From assembly GCA_007258455.2 (NCBI GenBank), contig VDFB02262690.1:186001-250000 (forward strand): 64,000 nucleotides of DNA, read 5' to 3'. How positions within the stretch are numbered: the stretch's first letter is position 1; the number at the start of each line of letters is the position of its first letter. The notes under the pieces were generated by a model, which did no database searches, was not told the DNA's origin, and worked only from the letters and a program-made list of their open reading frames with translations. This DNA comes from Sequoia sempervirens. Taxonomy: Eukaryota > Streptophyta > Pinopsida > Cupressales > Cupressaceae. The position numbers and the translations under genes are program-made. This document shows positions 34,746 through 44,837 of this stretch, piece after piece.

Positions 34746-35475
34746 GAAGGAAGATTAAAAGCTTGAAAATGAAATTTGTAAAAATCTTTCAAAGCTTATC
34801 TTGAAAAGTTATCTAAAATAAATTTGTTTTGTTTTACTGCAGGTGGATGACTACACAAGGCGAAAATGGCAAAGAAAGTCCACCATCGCACATTGCAAGA
34901 CCAACAAGAAGTCCGCCAAGAGTTTGGCATCATGAAGGCACCGACAAGTACATCCAACTTATGCAAGCCAAATTCAAAATTGAAGTTTATTTGAGCACAA
35001 AAATAGTTAGAATGTTGAAGATGTTACAAAATGAAATTGAATAGCCAAAATTTGGCTAAGTATGGAAATTCTTCCCCAAATTCAAGGCGCTTGAAGGAAT
35101 TCCAAAGCAATCCAAGTCTAAACAGGGGCTCCAAGGCGAGGTGAGAAGAAGAAGCCAAAGTCATCCAAGATCAAAGCACAAAGGATAGAGTCATCGGCAG
35201 AGAAAATATTCTAAGGCAAGCACATAGCGACCAAGGAAGACATCCAGCACGCTGAGGTGGCGCCCTGTCATCTTCCAACCAATCAGATTGTTCCAAATCA
35301 ACATGCAACAACTTTCTATTTTATCTGTTGGTTCATATTTAGCAAAAAGGACAAGTGTCCTCAAGTGTAATTTTCTCATTGGTCGAGGGGTAGCAAACCC
35401 TAATTAGGGTTTTATTTGTAATCTCGGCCGTCGATTCCAAATTAATCTTGGCCATTGAATTGTAATTGGGGAGCC

Positions 35476-35484
35476 TATAAATTG
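35476..35484 (+). promoter_or_regulatory. Possible LTR TATA box
   Basis: 'tataaattg' lies in the last third of the solo LTR, upstream of a roughly 780-bp R/U5-like remainder. Supported only by motif and position. Confidence 0.4.
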
Positions 35485-36274
35485 AGCTCAACCCCTCATT
35501 TGTAAAGCATGGGAGCATGTTGCAAAACATGTTGAGATAAGTAACTGTTGTAAGATTGCCAAAGTAATAAGTAATGCATGCATTGTTCTGATGGTGATTA
35601 CTTCTCTTATTTTGGAGTTGTCATGGTTCTTATCCCTCATCATAGTGTAGATTTCTTTTCATGTATGTTAGATGAATGCAAGATTTGATAAGTATTGATT
35701 TATGGTGAAATCTTTTGCTCATACTTTCTTTGAACGGATGATTTTCGTTCAATACGTAAAGTTAGCCTGAGCTTACTTTGTGGATTCTTAACTTCTGTCT
35801 GAATAAATATTGTTCGATTGGAAGGTAGTTATTTATGACGTGAAAATCATAAACACAACATTCCCTTGAAGATTGCACCCCCTTTGTGTAGTTGTCGTTG
35901 AACGTGGCGAAGCAAAGCGTGGTTATTGGTTCCACCAAGTCAATACCGTCTCTTGGATTCTTAGGAGTAGATTAGAACTTTTGAACCTTTACCTCCTTTT
36001 TCAGTTTGTTTGATCTATGACCCGAACAATAGAGCTTCATTGTCTAAACCTTCATTGTGAATTGAACAAGCCTACCGTAAGTCCCTTTGTGTTACCAGCA
36101 TAATCACATCAAACCACAGAGCTTATCCACACTCATCTTAAACATTGGAATTACCGTATGATCTTACTTGCAATCTTAGCATACGAGGTAGTTTTTCAAG
36201 AGAGGATAGAGCGTCTTTGGACTCTTTATTCTAGAATGTTTGTTGTGTCATAAAACACGCATCAACACCACCAA

Positions 36275-36733
36275 CATGTCCTCATTATACTCTTTCTTTG
36301 CTGCTACAACTTCTACCTCATCATCATCTGCTACAAAAAAAATTTCTTCACCCTTCCCTATGACCATATCAACATCTCCATCCCCTGCTGCTATCTTTTC
36401 TTCGCTGCTTGCCTCTTAATTTTCCTTCATCTTCTTTTCTTCTTCATGTACCTTTGTAGGGGTTGCTCTCACATCTCTCTTCTTCCATCTTGGGCTACAA
36501 CATTCTTTTCCTTTACTCTTCTTTTCGCTGTCCTCTTTCAAGAGAACCTTCTTCTTGCTTCTCTTTTCCAATGCATCTAACATAGCCTGGATCTTCCCCA
36601 CTTCTTCACAGACTATCTTTCCCATCTCTTCAAACTTTTTGTTTTCCACTTCTTCCTAGTATTGTTCCCAAAACAAAATTCACTTAGGCCTCCTCATGAC
36701 CCAACCCATCTTTAGCTGTTGCAATCTGTCACT
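36275..36733 (-). pseudogene. Lys/Glu-rich N-terminal Gag-like remnant of G
   Basis: Minus-strand open frame 36,649 to 36,416 encodes a charged, helix-prone peptide ('EEVGKIQAMLDALEKRSKKK'). Open sequence continues after its stop towards 36,275 with an acidic tail ('VADDDEVEVVAAKKEYNED'). It lies downstream of LTR-A and its primer site, where gag belongs, but no capsid domain or zinc knuckle is present. It ends at the 'ccacc' site of the solo LTR. The assignment to gag is by position only. Confidence 0.5.
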
Positions 36734-36899
36734 ATCACATCAATTTCTTCGTGCCTTCCAGCTTTCAATCACTCAAGACTTCACAAACCTTCAGCAATTC
36801 TTTCGAGCTCTTCATAATCGTGCTTCCCCTACCTGCAGATCCTGGCATAGGCTGCCTCACATTCGGCGCTCTACCTATGCGCTCAGAACCTCTGGCTCC

Positions 36900-36906
36900 G
36901 ATACCA
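36900..36906 (-). other. Primer-binding site of G beside LTR-A
   Basis: The minus strand reads TGGTATCGGAGCC, one base off the standard iMet-tRNA primer site, two bases after the LTR-A end. Confidence 0.75.
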
Positions 36907-36908
36907 TT

Positions 36909-38122
36909 TGACACAGACGAATTTACTCACACACTTTGTCTCGCAGCCAACCACAATTCAATTTAACAATTTCAATTGTTAATTGAAACAAGTTCAGGAA
37001 TTCAGCATAAAATAACTATTCTCCATCTATTACTAATTTCCAGGCAACAAATTGCATTAACATTCAAACGAAATTTGATTCCAAATCCAACTTAAATTCA
37101 TTTCTCATTCATGACAAATATTTTTTTTACAATCTATGGGATTCAACACAATAACCAAGTTCCAATCTGCAATTCTGAGTTTCTCTTTCTCTCTACTTAC
37201 CCATGCCTTCTCTTCTTGTCCTTATTCTGCACACAAATTATACCAGATATGGTGCGCTCTTTTTTTATTTATTTCCCTTATTTCAAATCTCCTCTTATGA
37301 CACCATTTTACACTCCAATCTGTATTCTGCAATATTTTATTACAAAAATCTTCCATTACTCCTGCTACCACGACCCTCTTCCTCCACTCTCTATCTGCAC
37401 ATTTATCTACCTTTTCCCTATTTAATTTTCAGCTGCCTTTTGTTACCAAGCGCGACATCATGTTATTGTCCACATCTGCATCTCAATTTTCAATGTCTTC
37501 TTGGCGGTTTCAATTTATTTATTAATTTTTTTTTCTCTTTCACAAGAGCAATTCATTGGACTCCTATTTTACCCTGTTTGCAGCCCACAACTCCTCATTT
37601 TGGTCTGCATTTTTATACTTTCTATTCCTCTTTCCCAGCCTCCTTTTTGGCTGTCACTCCCCTTCACATCTAGTGGTTAAACTTGCTCTTAGTTTTATTT
37701 TCCTTCATCCTCTATTTGCTCCTCCCTGTGGCGCAGCTGCTGTGAGCTTTACTATGCATAAATTAAAGTTTTTGTTCCCACCACCCTCTATCTCCTTGCC
37801 TGCGTGTGGGATCTCTCTTTCCATGTGCCTATCTTTCTTGCCAAATCTCTGCGCTCTCTCTTCTCCCAGGCTGTGTGCCACTCCCTTCTGGCTGCTCACG
37901 CCTCTCTTTTTCTGCTCACTGTCTGTGCATTGTTTTATTTTGGCAACACCTTCATTCCCCCTACGTGGCCCTTGATATTCCCCATCTGCAATTTACATTT
38001 TGTCCATTTCAAATTTTTAAATGTCTCTTTACCTCCTCTATGCTTCATAATAAAATTGAATTTATTATTTTCAAATCAGCATCCATTCGACACCCGTCCA
38101 TATGCCGGATGCTCCTGCATCA
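36909..38122 (-). repeat. LTR-A of gypsy complex G (1,214 bp)
   Basis: On the minus strand it begins TGATGCAGGAGC and ends CTGTGTCA. It is colinear with LTR-B and with the inverted copy at 53 kb, but clearly more diverged from them than they are from each other. It keeps the uninterrupted 'catat' at 38,099-38,103, where LTR-B received the copia insertion. Plus-strand frames here (37,111-38,258) are Ser/Leu/Phe-rich shadows of a pyrimidine-rich strand. Confidence 0.82.
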
Positions 38123-40976
38123 TTTGGTCATGGCGGTGAGTCACTACTTCAAACACTCCTCGAGAGAGGCAGGGGAGATCGGAAAATATTCCCAAACTTT
38201 AAACACAGATGAAGGCTTAAAATTGAGCAGCTGGTGGAGTCCTGACCTTAGGAGTTAGACATTTAATGTTTTTAAGTTACATTGTTAAAAAACTGAAAAA
38301 TTCTAACACCGAACTGTTTGCATTTATCTCTAATTCTTTGTATTAATGTAAACTCAATTAGCATATTTTACTATAGCAAGCAGCTCTAAACTAAAATTCT
38401 AACATATAATTCATCTTGATGATAGATAACATGGTGTAATCCAAAACATTGATTTAGAAAAATCACTTTTTTTCCCTCCAAAATCATATTTAAAAAATGT
38501 ATATATATATATATATAGTTTTATTTTCCTTAAAAGGGTCAAAGTTAGGGGCACATGCATATTGTCATGTTTCATATCCATTTCAAAAGCTGATTATTTC
38601 CCTTTATAGTTGACAAAGAGAGATGGTGAAGAATTGGGCTTCTCCAAAAGGTTGAAAAATGCACTTATTGAGATTAGAGAAACCACTTTTATCACTTTAG
38701 TAAAAGGCCGCCTTCTACGCCAATGACAAAATCATTGGCCTTTGTCATTTTCACACTCTTGATGTTGACAAACATGTGGTAGATCTGTATCGCCAGATGT
38801 TTGATAACTTCTCTCGAACAGATTGGATTGCATGAAGGGCCTTTAATATTTTTGATAAAAGAGATGACAAAAGTTTAGTATCAACCAACATCCTTCTGTG
38901 CTAAAATTTCTAGAGCTTAAGCACTTTATCGCAATAATTTCACATCCATGATTCTATGAAAGACCAAAAATGACACAATCAAGGATTGAGAATCTAATTA
39001 AAAACTATCCAACCATGCAGCCCAACACAAATCACTCATAAACATGCACAATGGAACTCAATTATCTCAATGAAAATATCACAATGAGCTGAAATAGTGA
39101 TTATATTGGAATTACATCAATGACTTCTGTCACTATGGATTACAATCTGAATTTGGCCTCAGCCTTCAATTACAACACGATTCCTGCATTAAACAAGAGT
39201 ATGACTTCAAATACTAACTTCCTTGTGCTGATATTACTCCAAAAGCTCCTCTCTCAACTGCTAGACCACAACCTAGTTCATAAACTCTTCTTCCTACTAG
39301 CACCTGCCCTTGCTCTTAGTGATTCGGTGACCTTTCTATGGTGAATATTAATGTAGTGAGCCTGTCCTGACCATAAACATGGTACAATCCCACATGCACT
39401 TAGGATAAGCATCATGAGTCCAATATTAAATAATTTCTCCATTAATTTTGCCTTGGAGTTGGACGCATGCTATGGAACATGTAAATGGCCGCCTCCTCTT
39501 GTTCAGTAAGATACATGTCTCTAAACTCAATGCTGCTCTAACAATGAACCACCCTAGGACCAATAATGCCACTAATTACATTAGTTGTTGGTGTGAAGCT
39601 CAAATTCATGGTGCACATCTTATAAACCTCCTTGAGCTAATTTAGCAGGCCATCACTTACAATATACATAAAATACAAAATCAGACATGGATATGCCCTA
39701 AATATTCATATGATGCTCTGGTTGAAATCTCAGATGATCTGATGCATACGGATTATGGCACAGCTGATTCTATTTGCTGGTCTAAGTGCACTATCTGATG
39801 ACTTGAGAGATGTTTTATGCAGGACAGAGTTAAGAGATTTTATGTCAGCTCTAATCTTCTAGACAAGAGCATGACAAAGGGCTTCCAATTGGGATCTTAA
39901 TATCTATCTCCCCATCTGATCATCTTCTTCTTTATAATTTCAGTTCTACCTCACAAGAAAGAGTTCTTTCAAAATCATCTTATTTTCTTTGAACTTTGAG
40001 CGCAATTTGGGAGGTCCAACCAAAGATTTAGTGAATTTAAAGAGTGGATGGATGGTAGAAGTCTGCAATTGCAAAGGCTGAAGTTTATGAGGGGTGTAGA
40101 ATGGTAACTAAAGCCAGGGAAAAGAACTTGAGAGTTGAGACTACTCAGAAAATATTATAAGATATATGGATGATCCTAGAAAGACAACTTGCTGATAAAG
40201 AAAACCAAGCTTGAGAGGTTTTACATACTTTTGATGAATAAACCCAAGTAAGGGCACTGGAAGGAAAATGGGGTTATAGGAACCAAACTCTTTGTTAATG
40301 CCCTCAAAGCAAACATACAGAAAATATATCGGCTTGATAATAATGGACGTTGATGAGGTCACCTCTGCATTGAAAATTTGAAAGAGATGGAAAAGGATTC
40401 TCTTGTTGCTTTGAAAAACCTCTTCACAGATTAGCAAGTGGAACAGTGTTTTGAGGAAATCATAACACACATATGTTAGAGCTACATCCCTTAGAAAGTT
40501 GGTTTTGAAAGTGAAAATCTAGCTTATTCCTTGAATATGGAAGAGATGCAAAATGTTCTAAATTTGTATGCACATAATGCTGCTCATCAGACCACTCTAG
40601 CAATGGTGGCCACTGGCCTAGAGGACACAAAGGGCCAATGCAACTGGACTGGATATATGCAGACTGTGTGGGATGAAGATAAATCTTTACATGTCATACA
40701 TGAGCTTGGCATAAAGCACTTTGGAAAAATGAGTCAACCATTCACTATCAAACTGACTCTAACTGGTAAGAACATTGCTAAAATAAAAATTGGAGACCAA
40801 TAAACTTAAACAATGTTTCATATGAGATTATAGCAAGGGTCTTGGAATTAAGAATGCTGCCAATCGTATTGTGCATTTGGATGAGTCAAGCATCCTTAAG
40901 GGTTGATATACTCTTAAGAATCCAATCTCACAGGGGAAGACCAGCAATCATTCTGATCAATGTTGACTTTCATATG
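38123..40976. other. No recognisable gene
   Basis: Contains an (AT)n run at 38,500-38,517 and several short frames (40,531-40,803 plus, 40,141-40,470 minus) with no known motif. Patches look like old eroded coding sequence, but no family can be named. Confidence 0.45.
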
Positions 40977-40984
40977 GTATAATC

Positions 40985-41502
40985 CATAGTTGCAAGACTC
41001 GCCAAAAACTCGCGAGTTTTTTTAGCTGCCCCGGGACCCCGCGAGGGGCGCTGCCCCGGGACCCCGCTGGGGGCACTGCCCCCAGACCCCCCGCAAGGGG
41101 CGCTGCCCCTTGACCCCGCTAGGGGCGCTACCCCTCCACCCCATTGGGGCATTGCCCTCAAACTCCCATTGAATTCATTTATTTTTCTAGGTATTCTCCA
41201 CTATTTACCTTCAGTTTTTCAAAAACAATTTGCTATTTTCATTTTGTTTCAGACTATCAGTATCAGCGTATTAAGCATTCCACATGAGGATGCGATTTTC
41301 TATCTAATTTTCTTTCAAATCAATCAAATATAACAAGACTCAGCTTGTTTCTTCTATGTACTCATTTTATTGACTCATTGGATGCATATTATCATTGAAT
41401 TTTGCAAAAAAAGTTTGCTTTTAATGAAGTTTAAGCAATTTTTTAAGTTGCCGAGTTTTTTCCGTACCGTATTTTTCGGGCTTGGCGAGTTTTCCAACTA
41501 CG
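40985..41502. mobile_element. hAT-type MITE, 518 bp
   Basis: Terminal inverted repeats of about 19 bp: CATAGTTGCAAGACTCGCC at the left against the complement of GGCGAGTTTTCCAACTACG at the right, with 3 mismatches. An exact 8-bp target duplication 'gtataatc' lies at 40,977-40,984 and 41,503-41,510; 8 bp is the hAT hallmark. No coding capacity. It carries an 18-bp perfect palindrome 'aaaaactcgcgagttttt' (41,004-41,021) and then the GC-rich minisatellite. Confidence 0.88.
41025..41172. repeat. GC-rich minisatellite inside the MITE
   Basis: Five to six units of about 25 bp built on 'ggggcgctgccccgggaccc'. Each is itself partly self-complementary (gggg..cccc), and later units are more diverged. 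It is an island of very high GC in otherwise AT-rich DNA. The minus-strand frame at 40,970-41,161 (Gly/Ser/Pro-rich) is a shadow of it. Confidence 0.88.
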
Positions 41503-41596
41503 GTATAATCATATCAAATGAACTTTAATCCTTATCATGCTCCATTGATTGGGCTTTGGTGTAAAGTAAATTCGCATGAATGGACTTCAATGATGC

Positions 41597-41765
41597 TTCA
41601 TCATGAGTTGTGTTCAACAATTCTCCTTAAAATGTATTTGTCCTTTATAGACAAATCATAAGGGCCATCCCTTAGCTCACTTCATCATGAATAGTATTCA
41701 ACAACCCTCTTCAAAATGTGTTTGTCCTTTATAGACAAATCACAAAGGCTGCCCCTTAGCCTCCT
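41597..41765. repeat. Tandem duplication with a period of about 84 bp
   Basis: 'ttcatcatga' starts units at 41,597 and 41,681. Both contain 'tttgtcctttatagacaaat' (which includes a small palindrome) and 'ccccttagc'- or 'cccttagc'-like ends. Non-coding. Confidence 0.75.
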
Positions 41766-42883
41766 CTTTATCATGCCTAGGTAGCACATATCTTGGTTGA
41801 TATATTATGATCAAACTCATTAGACGATGCCTTTAGATCAGCTGCTACAATCCAGCCATCAAATCTCTTGGAGAAGCACTCTTGTTTTAAGTTGTGTTGG
41901 TGCACAAAGTTGTAGGTCCCAAATCCCTAAAGCTAAGCCATTCTTTGAATACCAAGGGTGTCAAACTTAGAGCAACAAACCTCTAACTTATGATCAAGTA
42001 GGGCAAGAGTAGACCAATTTACTAAGGTGGGTAAGATCTTCGACTTCAGTCTCAACTTGACCCAAAGGGGCTTCCCTAGAGGTATCTTGAATAGGATTAA
42101 AGTTTAAACATAACTAAAGATAGACAAGTGGGTAAACTAATGTAGTGGTACCGGTGTATGCCTGACCCCAAAAGTTGTCACTAAGGCCAAGGACTAACCT
42201 ACTGCTATAACCTCTATTAAGCTAATAAACACATCATTACATAATAGCAAGATGTGGGTATGCACAAAATGACTCTCTAAGTTGATAACTGCTATGGATT
42301 ACTAAAGATGTTTTCCTTGGCTATAACATTGAATCATGAAGTGCATGCAATCTACTTCCTTGGCTATAATGTTGAATCATGAAATGCATGCAATCTACTT
42401 CCGACTCCTCTGCTGCTGTAAGATGTTTTCAGTTTAGGTGCATGGTGGATCATTTCTTCTAGGACCAATGCCTATTCATTGGGTTACAAAGTCCAAGCAT
42501 GCCATGAGGAACAACAAATTGAAATGACAAAGGAATGTGAGCTATGCATTCACATACACCACAAATAACAATAGCAACCAACTGAACATTCTTAGTTATC
42601 CATCCCAAACTACAAAAATTCATATGCGATGAACAAATGACTATTACAAAGCTTGTAATGCATTAGAATGCCATCCCATTCATCAAATATTCATTACATT
42701 CATACTAATGAACTAGCAAGAGGAAAACCTAAGCTAAAACCTCCCAAAAAATCTACACATGGGACCATGGAGATATTGAATTGCAAGAATTATTTACAAT
42801 ATCGCCCTCCTTGAGATTTTTGAACATTTGTTGCTCTAATGGTAACTACATTTGTTGGAGGTGAAACCTTGGAAGCTTCTTTG

Positions 42884-44706
42884 TGTAATGTCCCCTTCTC
42901 AAACCTGATCTTTCTAGTGACCGTTGGCCTTTTCCTTGGGAACCCGAAGGCTAGTCGGAAGATAAATTAGGGTTTCCTATTTTTGAGGAGGTCATTGCTC
43001 AAAGATGATGGATTCAATGGCGGATCCTTTCTGGGTTTTCAGAGGGCTTCGCAGTGGTGTGTTCATCTCGGCATTCTGAGCATTTTCCGGAATTTACTAT
43101 TTTTAGTAAATTCTATTTTTAGCAGCTTTCCAGTTGAGTTCAGCTCGGTTGACTTCCTGCTTCAGTTTGGTCAGATGTTTTGCTCAGTATTGGCTTCAGG
43201 GCACATTCGGAAGGATAAGTTAAGTCATTTAATTAAAAAGTCACGTTTTAATTATTATATTTTAACGTTGACCCTTGGCCTAGAGTTAATGACTTAAGGT
43301 TGTTTTAAAAAGGTGATCTTTTGAGGGTGGCACCTCATTAAGGAATATTTTAATTATTACTAAAGTCTGAGCAAGCTTTGTTGGGCGCATTTATTAAAGT
43401 ATGATATTTATTTAAAATATCAAATCTAAAGCTTTGAAGGAAAAGTACGCCCATCCTTGAGGAGATTGGGTTTTTGACCTAAAAGCGGATTTTAGGGTTT
43501 TGAGAAGTCAACTGGAGAATTATAAAAAGGAGTCTTGGAGCATCATTTGGTATCTTTTTATCTACAGGAATGTTATGCTGCCGGATTGGCTTTGGGATTG
43601 CTTCGAGGAATGAAGGCCTCCTAGCTTGGGCATTGCTTCTCGCTTGAAAGACAGCGACTAGTGGTGATTTAGTCTAGTTTGTGAGTTACATTTAGTTTAT
43701 GCATTGTAATCAGCTTATCGCATGGTTAGATCTGATTTGCATATTAGTGGTTTTCAGCATTTTGCATTATTTGTTACAGCAGATTCATGTTTTTATTCAT
43801 AAATCAAAAAAGACAAAAGTATTGCATCTGGGTATTAACCCATTCCCCTTGTTAAGGCTAGGCGCCATCATTCTCTAATTTGCAGATTTTTTAGAGAAGT
43901 ATTTAATTTAATAGAGCAGATCGCCTTCCTTCTTGCAGCCGTACCATTTGATTGCATTGGGTCTCGTGCATAATTAACTGTGGTTGTTTGGATCTGTTTC
44001 CTGTGTCTCATCTTAGGTGCCTCCATTGTTAGAGCTTATTGCATTTGGTTTCATGTTAATTGGGCAAGTTAAGAGAGAGATATGAGCAAAATAGTGAATT
44101 CCTTAGACTGCTGTTTTTAATTCAAGAGTGCAGATTTATCCAAAAATCAGAGTTGTAATTTTGAGCATCGAAAGGTCTATTGTTTTGGCTCTTCTAACCA
44201 TACTAAGAAGAGATCTTTTGATGTAATGTTAAGCTCTCAAATTTCTATGATTTCAGCAGGCAGATGAACATCCTTTGTAAAACTGACAGTAGTACTGGCA
44301 GTCATTTCATTCTTGTTCAAATCTGATTGTAATTCTCAAATTCATTTAAGTTATTGTAATAGTTACAGCTCCGCCCTATGGTAGCTACTTTCCCAGCTTG
44401 GGTTAGCAAGCACATTCTGGGTGTCGAGTATTTCCAGTTTCAGCATTTATTTCAAGCATTTAATTCTGTAATCACTCCGTCATATGGTCGCCCCTCACTC
44501 CGCCTTGGATTGGGTAGCACATACTTGACGTTGAGTTCCTTTCTGTATTTAGAGTAGAGATCCTCTGACCAATGCTCGCCATCATCGGCGCCATTCTGGT
44601 TAGAGTTGTTTTCTTGCACGTTTTGGTTTATTCTCTAACCTTAACGGGTGCTCTGCTTTGTAATTTGTAAATTGAAAAATCGAAAAAATTGGCTCGGAAT
44701 ATTTCA
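42884..44706 (+). repeat. 5' LTR of the PDS5-bearing element
   Basis: Matches 48,841-50,662 almost base for base. At two CpG sites it reads CA or TG ('gcacctc', 'ggtgcc') where the 3' LTR keeps CG. A strong TATA box lies at 43,521. The identical 104-codon frames in both LTRs (42,983 and 48,940) have no recognisable content. Confidence 0.93.
43521..43528 (+). promoter_or_regulatory. LTR TATA box driving the PDS5-like ORF
   Basis: 'tataaaaa' is preserved in both LTRs (43,521 and 49,477), inside 'gagaattataaaaaggagtc'. It should place the RNA start near 43,550, leaving a leader of about 1.3 kb before the ORF. Position and conservation fit a Pol II LTR promoter. Confidence 0.6.
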
Positions 44707-44707
44707 G

Positions 44708-44720
44708 TGGTATCAGAGCC
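44708..44720 (+). other. Primer-binding site, iMet-tRNA
   Basis: TGGTATCAGAGCC is a perfect primer site one base after the 5' LTR. It is kept intact, as expected for a recently active copy. Confidence 0.93.
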
Positions 44721-44837
44721 AAGATCCTGCCATCCTGTGCCCAACAAGGTTTAGTTGTCAGTCGTATGATAGAGAAATCAGTTTCTACACCAGAGGTCAG
44801 AACGGAGTTCAACTCAGTTTAGAAGTGGCAGATAAAC

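Larger units (their letters stand above)
33210..36267 (+). mobile_element. Solo LTR, 3.06 kb
   Basis: Starts TGTTGTGACC and ends ATCAACA. A perfect target duplication 'ccacc' lies at 33,205-33,209 and 36,268-36,272. No second LTR, primer site or coding block is found inside, so a solo LTR left by recombination is the simplest reading. The interior is motif-rich: 'ctatttttngaaa' repeats at 33,536-33,617, 'tctggaaaatc' repeats at 33,705-33,870, 'aagtccgcc' boxes at 33,980-34,290, and 'ggccaaataa-attggacg' repeats at 34,508-34,745. A TATA-like 'tataaattg' (35,476-35,484) marks a plausible promoter. The orientation assumes this TATA. Confidence 0.82.

Noticed and set aside
40970..41161. Gly/Ser/Pro-rich minus frame
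   Set aside because: Translation of the GC-rich minisatellite in the MITE.
42983..43297. 104-codon frame present identically in both LTRs of the PDS5-bearing element
   Set aside because: Identity simply reflects recent LTR duplication. There is no motif, and it sits in the likely promoter/U3 region.
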